A stretch of DNA of 57,591 bases from Prochlorococcus sp. AG-355-M18 (GTDB lineage Bacteria > Cyanobacteriota > Cyanobacteriia > PCC-6307 > Cyanobiaceae), in contig QCED01000008.1 of NCBI GenBank assembly GCA_003280725.1, positions 1 to 57,591 on the forward strand. Direction: 5' to 3'. Every line of letters begins with the position of its first letter. Within the stretch, counting starts at the first letter, position 1. The notes under the pieces were generated by a model. The model ran no database searches. It was given only the letters and a program-made list of their open reading frames with translations, and was not told where the DNA came from. Of this stretch, positions 28,313 through 38,524 are shown in pieces. Position numbers and translations under genes: made by a program.

Positions 28313-30352
28313 ATGAACAACTATAAGCTTCAAGCTCCTTACGAACCAAATGGAGATCAACCAGAAGCTATTAAAAAATTAGTTAAAGGCGTTAATAATG
28401 GTAAAGAGTTTCAAACTCTTTTAGGAGCTACTGGAACTGGTAAAACATTTACCATTGCGAATGTAATTCAACAAACAGGAAGACCAGCACTTGTATTAGC
28501 TCATAACAAAACGTTAGCAGCACAACTATGTAATGAATTAAGGGAATTTTTTCCAAGAAATGCTGTTGAGTACTTCATTTCTTACTACGATTATTATCAA
28601 CCAGAAGCTTATGTCCCTGTAAGTGATACTTACATAGCAAAAACTGCTTCAATTAATGAAGAAATAGATATGCTCAGACATTCTGCAACACGCTCATTGT
28701 TTGAGAGAAAAGATGTAATTGTAGTAGCATCTATAAGTTGCATTTATGGTCTGGGTATACCAAGTGAATATTTAAAAGCTGCAGTTAAATTTGAAGTTGG
28801 AAAATCTATTAATCTTCGTTCTTCTTTAAGATCTCTTGTTGAAAATCAATATACTAGAAATGATATTGAAATTACTAGAGGCAGATTCAGAATTAAAGGC
28901 GATGTTTTAGAAATTGGTCCAGCCTATGAAGATAGATTAATAAGAATCGAATTATTTGGTGATGAAGTCGAGGCTATTAGATACGTTGACCCTACTACTG
29001 GAGAAATACTTGAAAGTTTAGAACAAGTAAGTGTTTACCCTGCGAAGCATTTTGTTACTCCAAAAGAGAGACTTGAAAGTGCAATCAGTGCAATTAGAAG
29101 TGAATTAAAAACTCAACTCGATAAATTTACATACGAAGGGAAATTATTAGAGGCTCAACGTTTAGAACAACGCACAAAATATGATTTAGAAATGCTGAAA
29201 GAGGTTGGTTATTGTAATGGGGTTGAGAATTATGCTCGTCATTTATCAGGTAGGGAGGAAGGATCACCTCCAGAATGCTTAATAGATTACTTTCCTGAAG
29301 ATTGGTTGCTAGTAGTCGATGAGAGTCATGTAACATGTCCTCAACTTCATGCGATGTACAACGGTGATCAATCTAGAAAAAAGGTTTTAATAGATCATGG
29401 TTTTAGACTGCCAAGTGCTGCTGATAATAGACCTTTAAAATGTGAAGAGTTTTGGGAAAAATCAAAACAGACATTATTTATAAGTGCAACTCCCGGTCAA
29501 TGGGAATTAGATCAATGTGATGGTGAATTTATTGAGCAAGTTATAAGACCAACTGGGGTATTAGATCCCGTAATCGATGTAAGACCTAGTGAGGGACAAA
29601 TAGAAGATCTTTTATCTGAAATAAGAATTAGAGCTGAAAAGAATCAAAGAGTTCTAGTGACAACACTTACTAAGAGAATGGCTGAAGATCTAACTGATTA
29701 TTTATCTGAAAATAAAGTAAGAGTTAGATATTTGCATTCCGAAATCCATTCAATTGAAAGAATTGAAATTATTCAAGACCTTAGAATGGGCGAATATGAT
29801 GTTTTGGTAGGTGTTAACTTATTAAGAGAGGGGCTAGATCTTCCTGAAGTATCTTTAGTCGCCATTTTAGATGCTGATAAAGAAGGTTTTCTAAGGGCAG
29901 AAAGGTCATTGATACAAACAATAGGAAGAGCTGCAAGACATGTTGAAGGTGTTGCCTTGCTTTATGCAGATAACTTCACAGATTCAATGAAAAGAGCAAT
30001 ATCTGAAACTGAAAGAAGAAGAACTATTCAAAAAAAATACAACCAAGTAAATGGTATTACTCCAAAACCTGCAGGCAAAAAAATAGAAAATTCAATTTTA
30101 TCTTTTCTAGAACTTTCCAGAAAATTAGATGCTGGCGGTTTATCTAAAGATTTAATAAATATAGTCAATAACAAAACTGACGCAATCCTCAATTCTAGTG
30201 ATAATCAATGTTTGCTAGAAGAATTGCCTGACTTAATAGAAAAGTTAGAAATTAAAATGAAAGATGCTGCAAAAGAGTTAAATTTTGAAGAAGCAGCAAA
30301 TTTGCGGGATAGAATCAAAAAATTAAGGCAAAAATTGGCAAGAAATAATTAA
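28313..30352 (+). CDS. uvrB: UvrABC system protein B
   Basis: Damage-verifying helicase-like subunit of nucleotide excision repair, which loads UvrC after UvrA hand-over. The 679 residues have Walker A GATGTGKT (38-45), the beta-hairpin region [18 protein letters not shown], and [10 protein letters not shown]. The C-terminal UVR coiled coil ([22 protein letters not shown]) binds UvrC. I place the start at the ATG at 28313 ([20 protein letters not shown]) instead of the TTG one codon earlier, since ATG is stronger and the family N-terminus begins here. uvrA is not in the window. The stop is 7 bp from the convergent lysC stop. Confidence 0.98.
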   Translation: MNNYKLQAPYEPNGDQPEAIKKLVKGVNNGKEFQTLLGATGTGKTFTIANVIQQTGRPALVLAHNKTLAAQLCNELREFFPRNAVEYFISYYDYYQPEAYVPVSDTYIAKTASINEEIDMLRHSATRSLFERKDVIVVASISCIYGLGIPSEYLKAAVKFEVGKSINLRSSLRSLVENQYTRNDIEITRGRFRIKGDVLEIGPAYEDRLIRIELFGDEVEAIRYVDPTTGEILESLEQVSVYPAKHFVTPKERLESAISAIRSELKTQLDKFTYEGKLLEAQRLEQRTKYDLEMLKEVGYCNGVENYARHLSGREEGSPPECLIDYFPEDWLLVVDESHVTCPQLHAMYNGDQSRKKVLIDHGFRLPSAADNRPLKCEEFWEKSKQTLFISATPGQWELDQCDGEFIEQVIRPTGVLDPVIDVRPSEGQIEDLLSEIRIRAEKNQRVLVTTLTKRMAEDLTDYLSENKVRVRYLHSEIHSIERIEIIQDLRMGEYDVLVGVNLLREGLDLPEVSLVAILDADKEGFLRAERSLIQTIGRAARHVEGVALLYADNFTDSMKRAISETERRRTIQKKYNQVNGITPKPAGKKIENSILSFLELSRKLDAGGLSKDLINIVNNKTDAILNSSDNQCLLEELPDLIEKLEIKMKDAAKELNFEEAANLRDRIKKLRQKLARNN

Positions 30353-30359
30353 AAAGAAT

Positions 30360-32120
30360 TTATTTTTCTAATTTGAAATGATTATGAATTGCATTCACTG
30401 CTTTGTCACAATCTTTTTCTAAGACAATACATGAAGTCCTGATTTCACTAGTAGCAATCATTTCAATATTGATATTTTGATCTGCCAATGCTCTAAATAT
30501 TTTTCCAGCCGTGCCAACCTTAAATGCCATTCCTGCTCCTACAGTGCTTACTTTGGCTATCGCAGGGCCATCTTCAATATATGAGCCGGGTAATTTCTTT
30601 GTTAAGGCCTCAAAAACTAAGTTAGCTTTTTCTCTGTCTTGTTTATTCATTGTAAGACTAATATCCTTAGTTTTTAAAGAGGAAATTCTTTCAGACTGCA
30701 CGATGGTATCGAAAAGTAAATTATTTTCAGCTAATGCTAAACATATCGATGCTGCTACACCTGGACGATCAGGCAGTTTTCGAAAACTTACTTGAACTTG
30801 GTTTTTATCTAAAGCAATTCCTCTTACTTCAGGTTGATCTTGTTTTGCATTGATTGGATTAACAAATATTTGTGTATCAGATAACTTAAATTTCTCAGCA
30901 ACAAATCTAATTGCTTTTGGAATATTATTAATTTCAATTACACAGCTGACTTTAATTTCACTAGTAGCTATTAACCTAACATTTATATTCGCTTGAGATA
31001 AAGTATCAAATAAATCAGCTGAAACACTTGGTCTGCCCATAATGCCTGCTCCTTGGATACTCAATTTAGTCATGTTTGTTTTTAGATTATATTCTCCTCC
31101 TAATTGACTAGTTATAAGATCACATTGTTCTGCAGTTTTTTGCACTTCTAATTCACTAACAGTAAATGTAATATCGTTATTATTTCCATCATTTGTCGCT
31201 TGTATGATTAAATCTACATTAATACTTGCTTCTGATAGTTTTTCAAATATTTGTGCAGCAATCCCAGGCCTATCAGGAATATTTGAGAGACTGAATACTG
31301 CTTGGTTTTCTAATACTTCCAGACTATTGACTGTTTTTGTTAATTCTAAACTTCCTCTTTTTAGCGGGAGAGGTTGGATTTGACTTTCTAGGAGAGTCCC
31401 ACTTGAGTCACTTTGGCTTGATTTGACGCACAATTTGATTCCATAATTGCGAGCAATTTCTACTGCTCTTGGATGCAGAACTGAAGCACCGACGCTTGCA
31501 AGTTCAAGCATTTCCTCACAGCTAATTTCATCTAACAGTTTTGCATTAGGCACAATTCTTGGATCAGTAGTAAGAACCCCAGGTACGTCTGTATAAATTT
31601 CACAAGTCTCGGCTCCTAAAGCAGTTGATAAAGCTACTGCGGATGTATCTGAACCACCTCTACCCAAAGTTGTAATTTCCATTGATCCAGTATGGCTTAA
31701 TGTTGTTCCTTGAAATCCAGCGACTACCACTACAAAACCTTGATTGATATAATTTTGAATTCGTTCTGTTTTAATATCTAGAATTCTTGCTTTCCCATGT
31801 ATTGATTCAGTAATAATTCCTACCTGGCTCCCGGTCATTGAAATTGCAGGTATTCCATATTCGTTTAATGCCATTGAGAGAAGCGCTATGGTTACTTGCT
31901 CTCCGGTTGAGAGAAGCATATCCAATTCTCTTCGATTAGGATTTTTACTTATTGATTCCGCTAAAAAATTTAAATCATCTGTAGTTTTCCCCATTGCAGA
32001 GACAACCACGACAATTTCATTTCCTGCTTCTTTACTTTGACAAATACTACTTGCAATATTTTGAATTTTTTTAATATCACCGACGGAAGTACCGCCAAAT
32101 TTTTTTACTAATAAAGCCAT
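30360..32120 (-). CDS. lysC: Aspartate kinase with four ACT domains
   Basis: Phosphorylates aspartate, the entry step of lysine, threonine, methionine and diaminopimelate synthesis. The kinase domain (about 1-245) begins MALLVKKFGGTSVGD and contains TTLGRGGSDTSAVALSTALGA. The remainder up to 586 holds two pairs of ACT modules (LSNIPDRPGIAAQIFE, KLSIQGAGIMGRPSVSADLF, FRKLPDRPGVAASIC and VSTVGAGMAFKVGTAGKIF). Four ACT domains in place of the usual two is the known cyanobacterial form, under concerted Lys/Thr feedback in studied relatives. holA lies 39 bp upstream. Confidence 0.97.
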   Translation of the reverse strand: MALLVKKFGGTSVGDIKKIQNIASSICQSKEAGNEIVVVVSAMGKTTDDLNFLAESISKNPNRRELDMLLSTGEQVTIALLSMALNEYGIPAISMTGSQVGIITESIHGKARILDIKTERIQNYINQGFVVVVAGFQGTTLSHTGSMEITTLGRGGSDTSAVALSTALGAETCEIYTDVPGVLTTDPRIVPNAKLLDEISCEEMLELASVGASVLHPRAVEIARNYGIKLCVKSSQSDSSGTLLESQIQPLPLKRGSLELTKTVNSLEVLENQAVFSLSNIPDRPGIAAQIFEKLSEASINVDLIIQATNDGNNNDITFTVSELEVQKTAEQCDLITSQLGGEYNLKTNMTKLSIQGAGIMGRPSVSADLFDTLSQANINVRLIATSEIKVSCVIEINNIPKAIRFVAEKFKLSDTQIFVNPINAKQDQPEVRGIALDKNQVQVSFRKLPDRPGVAASICLALAENNLLFDTIVQSERISSLKTKDISLTMNKQDREKANLVFEALTKKLPGSYIEDGPAIAKVSTVGAGMAFKVGTAGKIFRALADQNINIEMIATSEIRTSCIVLEKDCDKAVNAIHNHFKLEK

Positions 32121-32159
32121 ATTTAAATCATAATGTAAATTCGTAAACTTAAAATTTGG

Positions 32160-33161
32160 TTAATTTAAATTAATTAAATTCTCGGTAAAAACATTTATAG
32201 GATTATTACCTTGTTTTAGTAATGATTCAATATCTAATAAATTACTCAGTAAATAAATTAAATATTCTTGCGATATATTTTTTACTTTTTTTCTAATAAA
32301 AAAAATTCTTTTTGGATTAGAAATGCCTGCAAGATTACAAATTTTTTCTGAATTGTTGTTTCCTGAAGTAACTGCTAATTTTATAATTGCATGTATTCTT
32401 ATTTGACTAATTAAACCTGCATTAAGTCTTATAGCAGGTTCTCCTTTGTTTAAGGAATAATTTATTTCAATAAGGCTTTCATTAATATTTTTTTGTAAGA
32501 GAAGATCAATGATTTTGAAAACGTTGGATTGATGATCACTAAATATTTTTTTTACATCATTACTTTTTAGAAAAAGTTGCGAAGTCGAATCACTTGCTAT
32601 TGCAGAAAGGTATGTTTTTGCTTTAGCTAATTCATTTTTTAATTTAAAACTATCATTTCCGACAGAATCAATAATTAATTCTGCTGCGTTGTTTTCAATT
32701 TTGATATTCATTGCATTTGCCGAATTTTCTAAAAATCTTTTTTGGCCTTCATAGTCCCAAATTTCTGGTAAAGAAAATGATTTTTCTTTAGCTAAATTAT
32801 TTTTGATAAGTTTTTGTAAAAATTTAGTACTCTTTAGTCTTGAGTCAGGTTTTTTAGTACTTTGTAAAATGAAATAAGTATTTGTAGGAATATTGCAATG
32901 AATTTTTTCAAATTTTGCTCTTAAAACCTCATTTTTTGTAGTAAAAATTGGATTATTTTTTAATGTAACTATTCTGTATCCCTCTCCAAAAGGCGGTGTA
33001 AGAATTTCATCAAAAGCTTTATTTACTTGTTCATCATCATCTCCATTTAAATTCGTTACGTTTATTTCTTTCCATTCTTTGGATACCTCTTTTTCAATTA
33101 ATTCTTGGATAAATGTATTTTGCGCATTTAAATCATTGCCCCATAATATTTGTATTGGCAT
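32160..33161 (-). CDS. holA: DNA polymerase III subunit delta
   Basis: Clamp-loader wrench subunit that opens the beta sliding clamp. The 333-residue protein begins MPIQILWGNDLNAQNTFIQEL, matching the delta N-terminal 'yll.G.d.ll' strand. The pattern of an AAA-like domain followed by a helical collar domain fits HolA, including PEIWDYEGQKRFLENSANAMN and the NELAKAKTYL stretch. Delta is poorly conserved, so the call rests on overall pattern and on co-occurrence with lysC seen in picocyanobacteria. It is divergent from cobH over 59 bp. Confidence 0.85.
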   Translation of the reverse strand: MPIQILWGNDLNAQNTFIQELIEKEVSKEWKEINVTNLNGDDDEQVNKAFDEILTPPFGEGYRIVTLKNNPIFTTKNEVLRAKFEKIHCNIPTNTYFILQSTKKPDSRLKSTKFLQKLIKNNLAKEKSFSLPEIWDYEGQKRFLENSANAMNIKIENNAAELIIDSVGNDSFKLKNELAKAKTYLSAIASDSTSQLFLKSNDVKKIFSDHQSNVFKIIDLLLQKNINESLIEINYSLNKGEPAIRLNAGLISQIRIHAIIKLAVTSGNNNSEKICNLAGISNPKRIFFIRKKVKNISQEYLIYLLSNLLDIESLLKQGNNPINVFTENLINLN

Positions 33162-33220
33162 AATCGCTCAATAAAAAATCTTATATTAACTATGATTACT
33201 TCTAACACAAATTAAATTCA

Positions 33221-33844
33221 ATGGTAATAGATCATCCAATTTTTTTGGAAAGTATCAGATTCATAAGATCTCATTTAGTAACCAACGATCTAAATTATTT
33301 GGAAAAAAAAGTTTTAGAGAGATTAGTACATACTTCTGGAGATTTTTCTGTTCAAAATCTCATAGACTTTAGTGAAGGAGCATGCGAAAAGGGGCTTCAA
33401 GCTCTTAAAAATGGTGCTCCGATTTTAACTGATACCGATATGGCTGCAGCAGCTATAAAAACTATGGCAGAAAATACAAACAGGAATAAAGTGTTCACGG
33501 CTAGAATGTGGTTTAGAGAAAATAATCATACAAAATTAACTAAAACTGCATATGGCTTAAGTGAAGGGTGGAAGGAGTTATCTGTAAAAAATTTTGGAAT
33601 CAAATCACCTATTGTGGTAATTGGTAGTTCCCCAACAGCTTTATCTTATTTAATTGATATTTTAGAGAATGCAAAAGATTTACCAAGTTTAATTATTGGA
33701 ATGCCCGTTGGATTTATAGGAGTAGAAAAAAGTAAAAACAAACTGATTTCCACCAATCTTCCTAATATTGTTTTGAATTCAACTAGAGGAGGTGCTGCTA
33801 TGGCAGCAGCTGCTGTTAACGCCTTATTGAGGGAATCTATCTAA
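33221..33844 (+). CDS. cobH: Precorrin-8X methylmutase
   Basis: Moves the C-11 methyl group to C-12, producing hydrogenobyrinate or cobyrinate, in the pseudocobalamin/B12 corrin pathway. The 207 residues show the CbiC/CobH signatures: GDFSVQNLIDFSEGACEKGLQALKNGAPILTDTDMAAAAI, SPTALSYLIDIL and the glycine-rich LPNIVLNSTRGGAAMAAAAVNALL. The active-site histidine falls in ERLVHTSGDF. Other cob genes are not in the window. The stop is 31 bp from the convergent mutS stop. Confidence 0.95.
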   Translation: MVIDHPIFLESIRFIRSHLVTNDLNYLEKKVLERLVHTSGDFSVQNLIDFSEGACEKGLQALKNGAPILTDTDMAAAAIKTMAENTNRNKVFTARMWFRENNHTKLTKTAYGLSEGWKELSVKNFGIKSPIVVIGSSPTALSYLIDILENAKDLPSLIIGMPVGFIGVEKSKNKLISTNLPNIVLNSTRGGAAMAAAAVNALLRESI

Positions 33845-33875
33845 AAAGTTTTTATGTTTAGAAAATGTTTGTAAT

Positions 33876-36617
33876 TTAATCAATGTTAGTGTTTAATTGA
33901 TTATTTTCCTCTAGAGAATTTAATACTAATTTTGCTTTTTCTATAACTTCTCTTGGAACTCCTGCTAATTTAGCTGCTTCTATACCGTAGCTTTTATTCG
34001 AGCCCCCTTTTACAATCTTGTGACTAAAAATTAGCTGATCGTTATTGTGTTCTACTAAAACTTGAAAATTTTGTATATTATTATTTGAATTTTTTAAATA
34101 ATTCAACTCATGATAGTGTGTAGCAAAAATAGTATTACATTTAATTTTTTTCGCAAGATATTCACTTACTGACCAAGCTATTGAAAGGCCATCAAAAGTA
34201 GATGTCCCTCTACCTATCTCATCAAGTAAAACCAGTGAGCTAGAAGTTGCCTGATTTAGAATTGATGCAGTTTCAGACATTTCCACCATAAATGTTGATT
34301 GTCCAGATGATTGATCATCAACCGCCCCAATTCTTGTAAAAATCCTATCTGAAATTTTGATTTTAGCACTTTGAGCAGGCACAAAGCTACCAATTTGTGC
34401 AAGAATTTGTATCAAACCGATTTGTCTTATAAAGCAACTTTTTCCGCTCGCATTGGGACCGGTTAATATAATTAATTTTTGATTATCTTCAAAAGAGATA
34501 TCGTTCGCTATAAACTTTTTATCATTCAATAATTGCTCGACTATTGGGTTTCTGCCTGCGATAATTTTTGTACTATTTTTTGACATTGAATCATTTATTG
34601 GTATTAATGAAGGCTTTACAAAATTGTTTTCTACTGAAGTAATTGATAAACCAAGCAATGCATCAAGAGATGCTATAGATTTTGCGATTGATCTTATTTG
34701 TTTTGTTTTTTTAGCAACAATATTTCTTAATTCGCAGAAAATTTCATATTCTCTTGATGAAGCTCTACTTTTTATTTGGAAAATCTTATTTTCTTTATTT
34801 TTAATTTCTGAAGTGATATACCTTTCTTCATTAGTAAGTGTTTGCCTTTTGATCCAATGTTGTGGAGCTAAATTAACTTTTGATTTATTAATTGAAATGT
34901 AATACCCAAAATTTTTATGAAATTGAATTTTTAGGTTTGAAATTTTACTAATTTTTCTTTCTTTGAATTCCTCTTTCTTTAGCCACTCAGAGTAATCATC
35001 CATTAAATTTCTTAAACCATCTAATATATTGTCAACACCATCGTGGATCATTCCTCCTTCGCTTATATTTAGAGGGGGATTTTCTATTAGTTTAAAACTT
35101 ATAGTATCAGCTAATTCTAAGAGACCTTCATCAATGTTTTTTAATTGATCAGTCCAATCTGGGAGATCATATTTAAATAGTTTAATTATGGATTTTAGTC
35201 TAGGCAATTTTTTTAAACCTTCCGCTATTGCAATTAATTCTCTAGGACTTGCATGACCTGCACACGCCCTACCTGCTAGTCTCTCTAAATCCCCCATTGC
35301 TCTAAGTAAATTTTGGGTATCTATACGTAATTGTTTAGATTCAATAAAGTTTTTAATTATATTTTGTCTTTTATAAATTTCAATAACGTTTAAGAGTGGT
35401 GAATCTATCCATCTCCTTAAACACCTTGCACCCATGCAAGTATAAGTTCTGTCAATACTCCATAGTAGAGAACCTACATAATTGTTTTCTCGTTGTGTAT
35501 TTTTAATTTCTAAGTTTTTTTGAGTTTGATAATCAATAATTAATTTGTTGTGACCAAATTGAATTTGTGGAAAGTCTAATGAGATTTTTACAGAAGAATC
35601 TTTATCTAAATTTGATGGATTAATTTTTTCTAAATAATTTAATAAACCTCCAAGTGATCTAGTCGCATTATTTAAATTTTTAAGTCCTATTCCTTCTAGG
35701 CTTGCAATTTGGAAATATTTTTTTATTACATAATTTGCTTCATTAATGCCAAAATTAGTCTCTTGAGAAACAGTATATGTAAATTGACTATTTCCTTTAA
35801 TTAATAAATTTCTTACTTTATCGTTTCCTACAATGATTTCTGAAGAATCTAATTTAATAATTTCTTCAAATAGTTTTGACAGAGATTCACCTTCTAAAGT
35901 AATTAATTCTCCTGTGCTTACGTCAGCTTTTGATATACCCCATTCATAAGATTCATCTGAGTTTTCTTCTGATAAGTAAATAGCTGTAATCCAATTATTT
36001 TTCTTTGCTATCAACATCCCTTCTTCAATTACAGTTCCAGGAGTAATAATTCTTGTTATTCCTCTTTTAATTGGAGTCCCGTAATTTCCAGAACTTTTTT
36101 CTAATTGGTCGCATATAACCACAGAATAATTTTTTTTAATTAAATCAGCACAGTATCTCTCCATTGCATGATATGGAACCCCCGCCATAGGGATTTTACC
36201 AATCTCTTTACCAGCATCTTTACTGGTAAGTGTTATTTCTAAAAGGTTAGATATTAATACAGCGTCCTCAAAAAAACATTCAAAAAAATCTCCCAATCTA
36301 TAAAGCAATAACCTATCTTTATTTTCCTCTTTTAGAGTTACATAATGCTTCATTACAGGAGTTAATTTCAGTTTTGAGACTGTTTTATAGCTATAAGATT
36401 CTTCATTAATGCAAACGTTTTTGTTATTTGTAATTAAATCAGTCTTGAATTTATTATTTAAATTAGTTGAAATTTTTCTTTGTCTAGGTCTTTTTTGCGA
36501 TTCTTTTTTCAAATCTTCCCAAGATAAATCTTCAGGAATATTTGTTATTTCTTCTGGCTCATTATTTTCATTCTCAATCGCAAATAAATTCTTTTGAATT
36601 ATTGTATCTTCTTTCAT
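33876..36617 (-). CDS. mutS: DNA mismatch repair protein MutS
   Basis: Recognises mismatches and small loops. At 913 residues it is longer than E. coli MutS (853), owing to a charged N-terminal extension of about 75 residues ([21 protein letters not shown]) before the usual TPVMKHY. The mismatch-reading Phe-x-Glu is Phe111/Glu113 in [14 protein letters not shown], which marks true MutS1. The ATPase has Walker A GPNASGKS at 720-727 and [20 protein letters not shown]. The C-terminus stops shortly after the ATPase dimer region ([22 protein letters not shown]), so the E. coli-type tetramer tail is short or absent. Confidence 0.97.
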   Translation of the reverse strand: MKEDTIIQKNLFAIENENNEPEEITNIPEDLSWEDLKKESQKRPRQRKISTNLNNKFKTDLITNNKNVCINEESYSYKTVSKLKLTPVMKHYVTLKEENKDRLLLYRLGDFFECFFEDAVLISNLLEITLTSKDAGKEIGKIPMAGVPYHAMERYCADLIKKNYSVVICDQLEKSSGNYGTPIKRGITRIITPGTVIEEGMLIAKKNNWITAIYLSEENSDESYEWGISKADVSTGELITLEGESLSKLFEEIIKLDSSEIIVGNDKVRNLLIKGNSQFTYTVSQETNFGINEANYVIKKYFQIASLEGIGLKNLNNATRSLGGLLNYLEKINPSNLDKDSSVKISLDFPQIQFGHNKLIIDYQTQKNLEIKNTQRENNYVGSLLWSIDRTYTCMGARCLRRWIDSPLLNVIEIYKRQNIIKNFIESKQLRIDTQNLLRAMGDLERLAGRACAGHASPRELIAIAEGLKKLPRLKSIIKLFKYDLPDWTDQLKNIDEGLLELADTISFKLIENPPLNISEGGMIHDGVDNILDGLRNLMDDYSEWLKKEEFKERKISKISNLKIQFHKNFGYYISINKSKVNLAPQHWIKRQTLTNEERYITSEIKNKENKIFQIKSRASSREYEIFCELRNIVAKKTKQIRSIAKSIASLDALLGLSITSVENNFVKPSLIPINDSMSKNSTKIIAGRNPIVEQLLNDKKFIANDISFEDNQKLIILTGPNASGKSCFIRQIGLIQILAQIGSFVPAQSAKIKISDRIFTRIGAVDDQSSGQSTFMVEMSETASILNQATSSSLVLLDEIGRGTSTFDGLSIAWSVSEYLAKKIKCNTIFATHYHELNYLKNSNNNIQNFQVLVEHNNDQLIFSHKIVKGGSNKSYGIEAAKLAGVPREVIEKAKLVLNSLEENNQLNTNID

Positions 36618-36730
36618 ACTTTTTTAATTCCTAAATAGATATTAGGTAGAAATTTTTTTTTTGCATCTAGTGTGGCTTAAAGTATGTAAATTTTCTCTAA
36701 AAATAATCATTTTCATGAGATTATAGTATT

Positions 36731-36736
36731 TATAAT
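36731..36736 (+). promoter_or_regulatory. Candidate -10 element for psbZ
   Basis: TATAAT lies 24 bp before the psbZ ATG in the 142-bp gap divergent with mutS. No good -35 is visible at 16-18 bp spacing. An alternative TATAGT lies at 36722-36727. Apart from promoters, I see nothing else in the gap. Confidence 0.4.
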
Positions 36737-36759
36737 AATTTGAAACTCAAGACTGAATT

Positions 36760-36957
36760 ATGCAGGCTGTTAACTTTTTCTTTGTAAATGCTTTACTATT
36801 TGCTTCCTTAATCGCTGTAGTAGGAGTACCTGTTTTATATGTGACTCAACCTTCTACTGAGGAGGGGCAGCGAGAAAGTAGGAGAAAAATTTATTCAATC
36901 GCTGCTGTATGGGTTGTTTTAGTGTTTGTCACAGGAATTGTTTCTTCATTAGTTTGA
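36760..36957 (+). CDS. psbZ: Photosystem II protein PsbZ
   Basis: Small thylakoid membrane subunit at the edge of the photosystem II core, involved in core-antenna contact and small-subunit stability. The 65 residues form two membrane helices (about 4-28 and 44-63) separated by a hydrophilic loop (TQPSTEEGQRESRRK). The loop and the ends 'VPVLYVTQP' and 'WVVLVFVTGIVSSLV' match PsbZ (Ycf9), whose usual length is 62 residues. It is the only photosystem gene here. It precedes ribH by 49 bp on the same strand. Confidence 0.92.
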   Translation: MQAVNFFFVNALLFASLIAVVGVPVLYVTQPSTEEGQRESRRKIYSIAAVWVVLVFVTGIVSSLV

Positions 36958-37006
36958 ACTTAATACCTTTTCGTGAGAGTCTATTAATATAACGAAGTAA
37001 AATTTA

Positions 37007-37483
37007 ATGGCTATTTTTGAGGGGTCTTTTACTAATGCATCTACTTTGAAGGTAGGAATTGTAATAGCAAGATTTAATGACTTAATTACAAATAAAATCC
37101 TATCTGGTTGCCTTGACTGTCTAAAAAGACATGGTTTAGATACCACTGAATTAAGCAATCAAGTAGATATAGTGTGGGTGCCTGGTTCATTCGAGTTGCC
37201 AATTGCAGCAAAAACTCTCATGAAAAAAAAGAGTTATGACGTTGTAATTGCTCTTGGGGCTGTCATCCGTGGTGAAACTTCCCACTATGATGTAGTTATA
37301 TCTGAAGCTAGCAAAGGTATTTCACAAGTTTCAAATGAGAATAATGTTCCAATTATTTTTGGAGTTTTAACCACAGATACTATGCAGCAGGCTTTAGAAA
37401 GAGCTGGGATTAAGAATAATCTTGGTTGGAATTACGCTTTACAAGCAATCGAGATGGGATCTTTAATGAAAAATTTAAATTAG
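37007..37483 (+). CDS. ribH: 6,7-dimethyl-8-ribityllumazine synthase
   Basis: Penultimate riboflavin enzyme, joining 5-amino-6-ribitylaminouracil with 3,4-dihydroxybutanone phosphate. The 158 residues show the lumazine synthase motifs [42 protein letters not shown] (with the phosphate-site Gly-Glu-Thr) and [20 protein letters not shown]. Other rib genes are not linked here. It may be expressed from the psbZ promoter. A 63-bp gap with a good promoter for tRNA-Gly follows. Confidence 0.97.
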   Translation: MAIFEGSFTNASTLKVGIVIARFNDLITNKILSGCLDCLKRHGLDTTELSNQVDIVWVPGSFELPIAAKTLMKKKSYDVVIALGAVIRGETSHYDVVISEASKGISQVSNENNVPIIFGVLTTDTMQQALERAGIKNNLGWNYALQAIEMGSLMKNLN

Positions 37484-37509
37484 TTGAAAAAAATTAATTA
37501 TTTCTATAA

Positions 37510-37538
37510 TTGACCCCTTCTTTGAGATAATATATAAA
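37510..37538 (+). promoter_or_regulatory. Promoter of tRNA-Gly
   Basis: TTGACC (37510-37515) and TATAAA (37533-37538) are separated by exactly 17 bp, the best sigma-70-type -35/-10 pair I found in the window. The predicted start falls a few bases before the tRNA 5' end at 37547. Confidence 0.6.
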
Positions 37539-37546
37539 AATGCTTT

Positions 37547-37618
37547 GCGGATGTAGCTCAGTGGTAGAGCATCTCCTTGCCAAGGAGAATGTCGAGAGTT
37601 CGAATCTCTTCATCCGCT
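37547..37618 (+). tRNA. trnG: tRNA-Gly (anticodon GCC)
   Basis: A complete cloverleaf of 72 nt. The acceptor arm GCGGATG pairs with CATCCGC (37611-37617), with discriminator T at 37618. The D arm is GCTC-AGTGGTAGA-GC. The anticodon arm TCTCC-TTGCCAA-GGAGA places the GCC anticodon at 37579-37581. The T arm is GAGAG-TTCGAAT-CTCTT. The 3' CCA is not encoded. No integrase or duplicated 3' end lies nearby, so the gene is not obviously an attachment site. Confidence 0.97.
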
Positions 37619-37663
37619 TTTATAATTTGTATCTCCTAGAGTGTCCATAACAATAATTTTGTA

Positions 37664-38095
37664 ATGAAAAAAGAAATTTCTATAGAAGATTTAAGAGGTT
37701 TATTTACTAAACCTTATGGTGTAGATGCACCAACAAAACAAAAATGGTCAGAATTTTATAGTGAAAATGTTACTTTTATAGACCCAACCCAGGAAACAGA
37801 GGGATTGGATTCCTACATTAAAGCTCAAGAAAAGCTCGTTAATAGATGTGATGATGTGTTTTTAGAAACTCATGCAATCTCAATAAGTGGAAATTGTGGT
37901 TTCGTTGAATGGACAATGGGTTTGAAAATTATGAGTAAAGAATTTATTTATCCTGGGACCACTCGTTTATTATTTGGTGAAAATGGATTAATTAAAGAAC
38001 ACAGAGATTATTTTGATTTTTGCGGGCCAACTTTTGGACCAGTTCCTATTTTAGGTCCTTTTATAAGATGGCTCTATCATAAATTTGTTTCTTAA
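37664..38095 (+). CDS. NTF2-like (SnoaL-type) domain protein
   Basis: A 143-residue single-domain protein without signal peptide. The pattern of an N-terminal helix, WSEFYSENVTFIDPTQETEG, the HAISISGNCGFVEWTMGLKI strand pair and FGENGLIKEHRDYFDF matches the cone-shaped alpha+beta barrel of the SnoaL/NTF2-like superfamily. This fold serves both small-molecule enzymes (isomerases, cyclases) and binding proteins, so function cannot be assigned. The C-terminal GPFIRWLYHKFV is hydrophobic and may lie at the membrane. The GtrA-like gene begins 2 bp after its stop. Confidence 0.8.
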   Translation: MKKEISIEDLRGLFTKPYGVDAPTKQKWSEFYSENVTFIDPTQETEGLDSYIKAQEKLVNRCDDVFLETHAISISGNCGFVEWTMGLKIMSKEFIYPGTTRLLFGENGLIKEHRDYFDFCGPTFGPVPILGPFIRWLYHKFVS

Positions 38096-38097
38096 CA

Positions 38098-38520
38098 TTG
38101 ATAAAATTGGAAAAAAAAATATTTGGATATTTTCGATTTTTCAAAACAAATAATTTGCAAATATTTAGATTTATAGTCTCTGGATTAATTGCATCTAGTG
38201 TTAATTTCATAGTTTTTAATTCAATATATTTAACTTTAAAACAATTACTTTTAGCTTCATTTTGTGGTTATTTTACAGGACTTTTATTCTCTTATGTGCT
38301 TTCAAAAATTTGGGTTTTTCAAAATAAATCAAGACAAAACTTTTTTAAATCTTTCCTTGCTTTTTGTCTAATTTATTTGTTGGGGGGTGTAGAAATGTCT
38401 TTTGTGATTGTTTTTTTAAATCAATTTTTAAATAACCATAGGATTACTTGGTTAATAGGTGCCTTTATTGGGTCTTTAAATAACTATTTGGGCACAAAAT
38501 ATTTTTTATTTAAAAAGTAA
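38098..38520 (+). CDS. GtrA-like membrane protein
   Basis: A 140-residue protein with four predicted membrane helices (about 21-40, 50-65, 77-97 and 107-125). The IFRFIVSGLIASSVNFIVFN start and the YVLSKIWVFQNKS loop are typical of the GtrA family, which is thought to move polyprenyl-linked sugars or assist glycosyl decoration of surface polymers. The start is a TTG, 2 bp after the NTF2-like stop; no ATG fits the family N-terminus. No glycosyltransferase neighbours it, so its substrate is unknown. It ends 4 bp before the convergent GNAT stop. Confidence 0.8.
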   Translation: MIKLEKKIFGYFRFFKTNNLQIFRFIVSGLIASSVNFIVFNSIYLTLKQLLLASFCGYFTGLLFSYVLSKIWVFQNKSRQNFFKSFLAFCLIYLLGGVEMSFVIVFLNQFLNNHRITWLIGAFIGSLNNYLGTKYFLFKK

Positions 38521-38524
38521 TCAC

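Noticed and set aside
33878-33902. AATCAAT/ATTGATT inverted repeat at the mutS 3' end as terminator
   Set aside because: 7-bp AT stem with an 11-nt loop and no U-tract on the mutS strand; too weak to call.
36618-36759. CCTAA/TTAGG repeat in the mutS-psbZ gap as an operator
   Set aside because: Only 5-bp arms in very AT-rich DNA; expected by chance.
37547-37618. tRNA-Gly as an integration site for a genomic island
   Set aside because: No integrase, no repeated tRNA 3' end and no change in base composition downstream up to secA.
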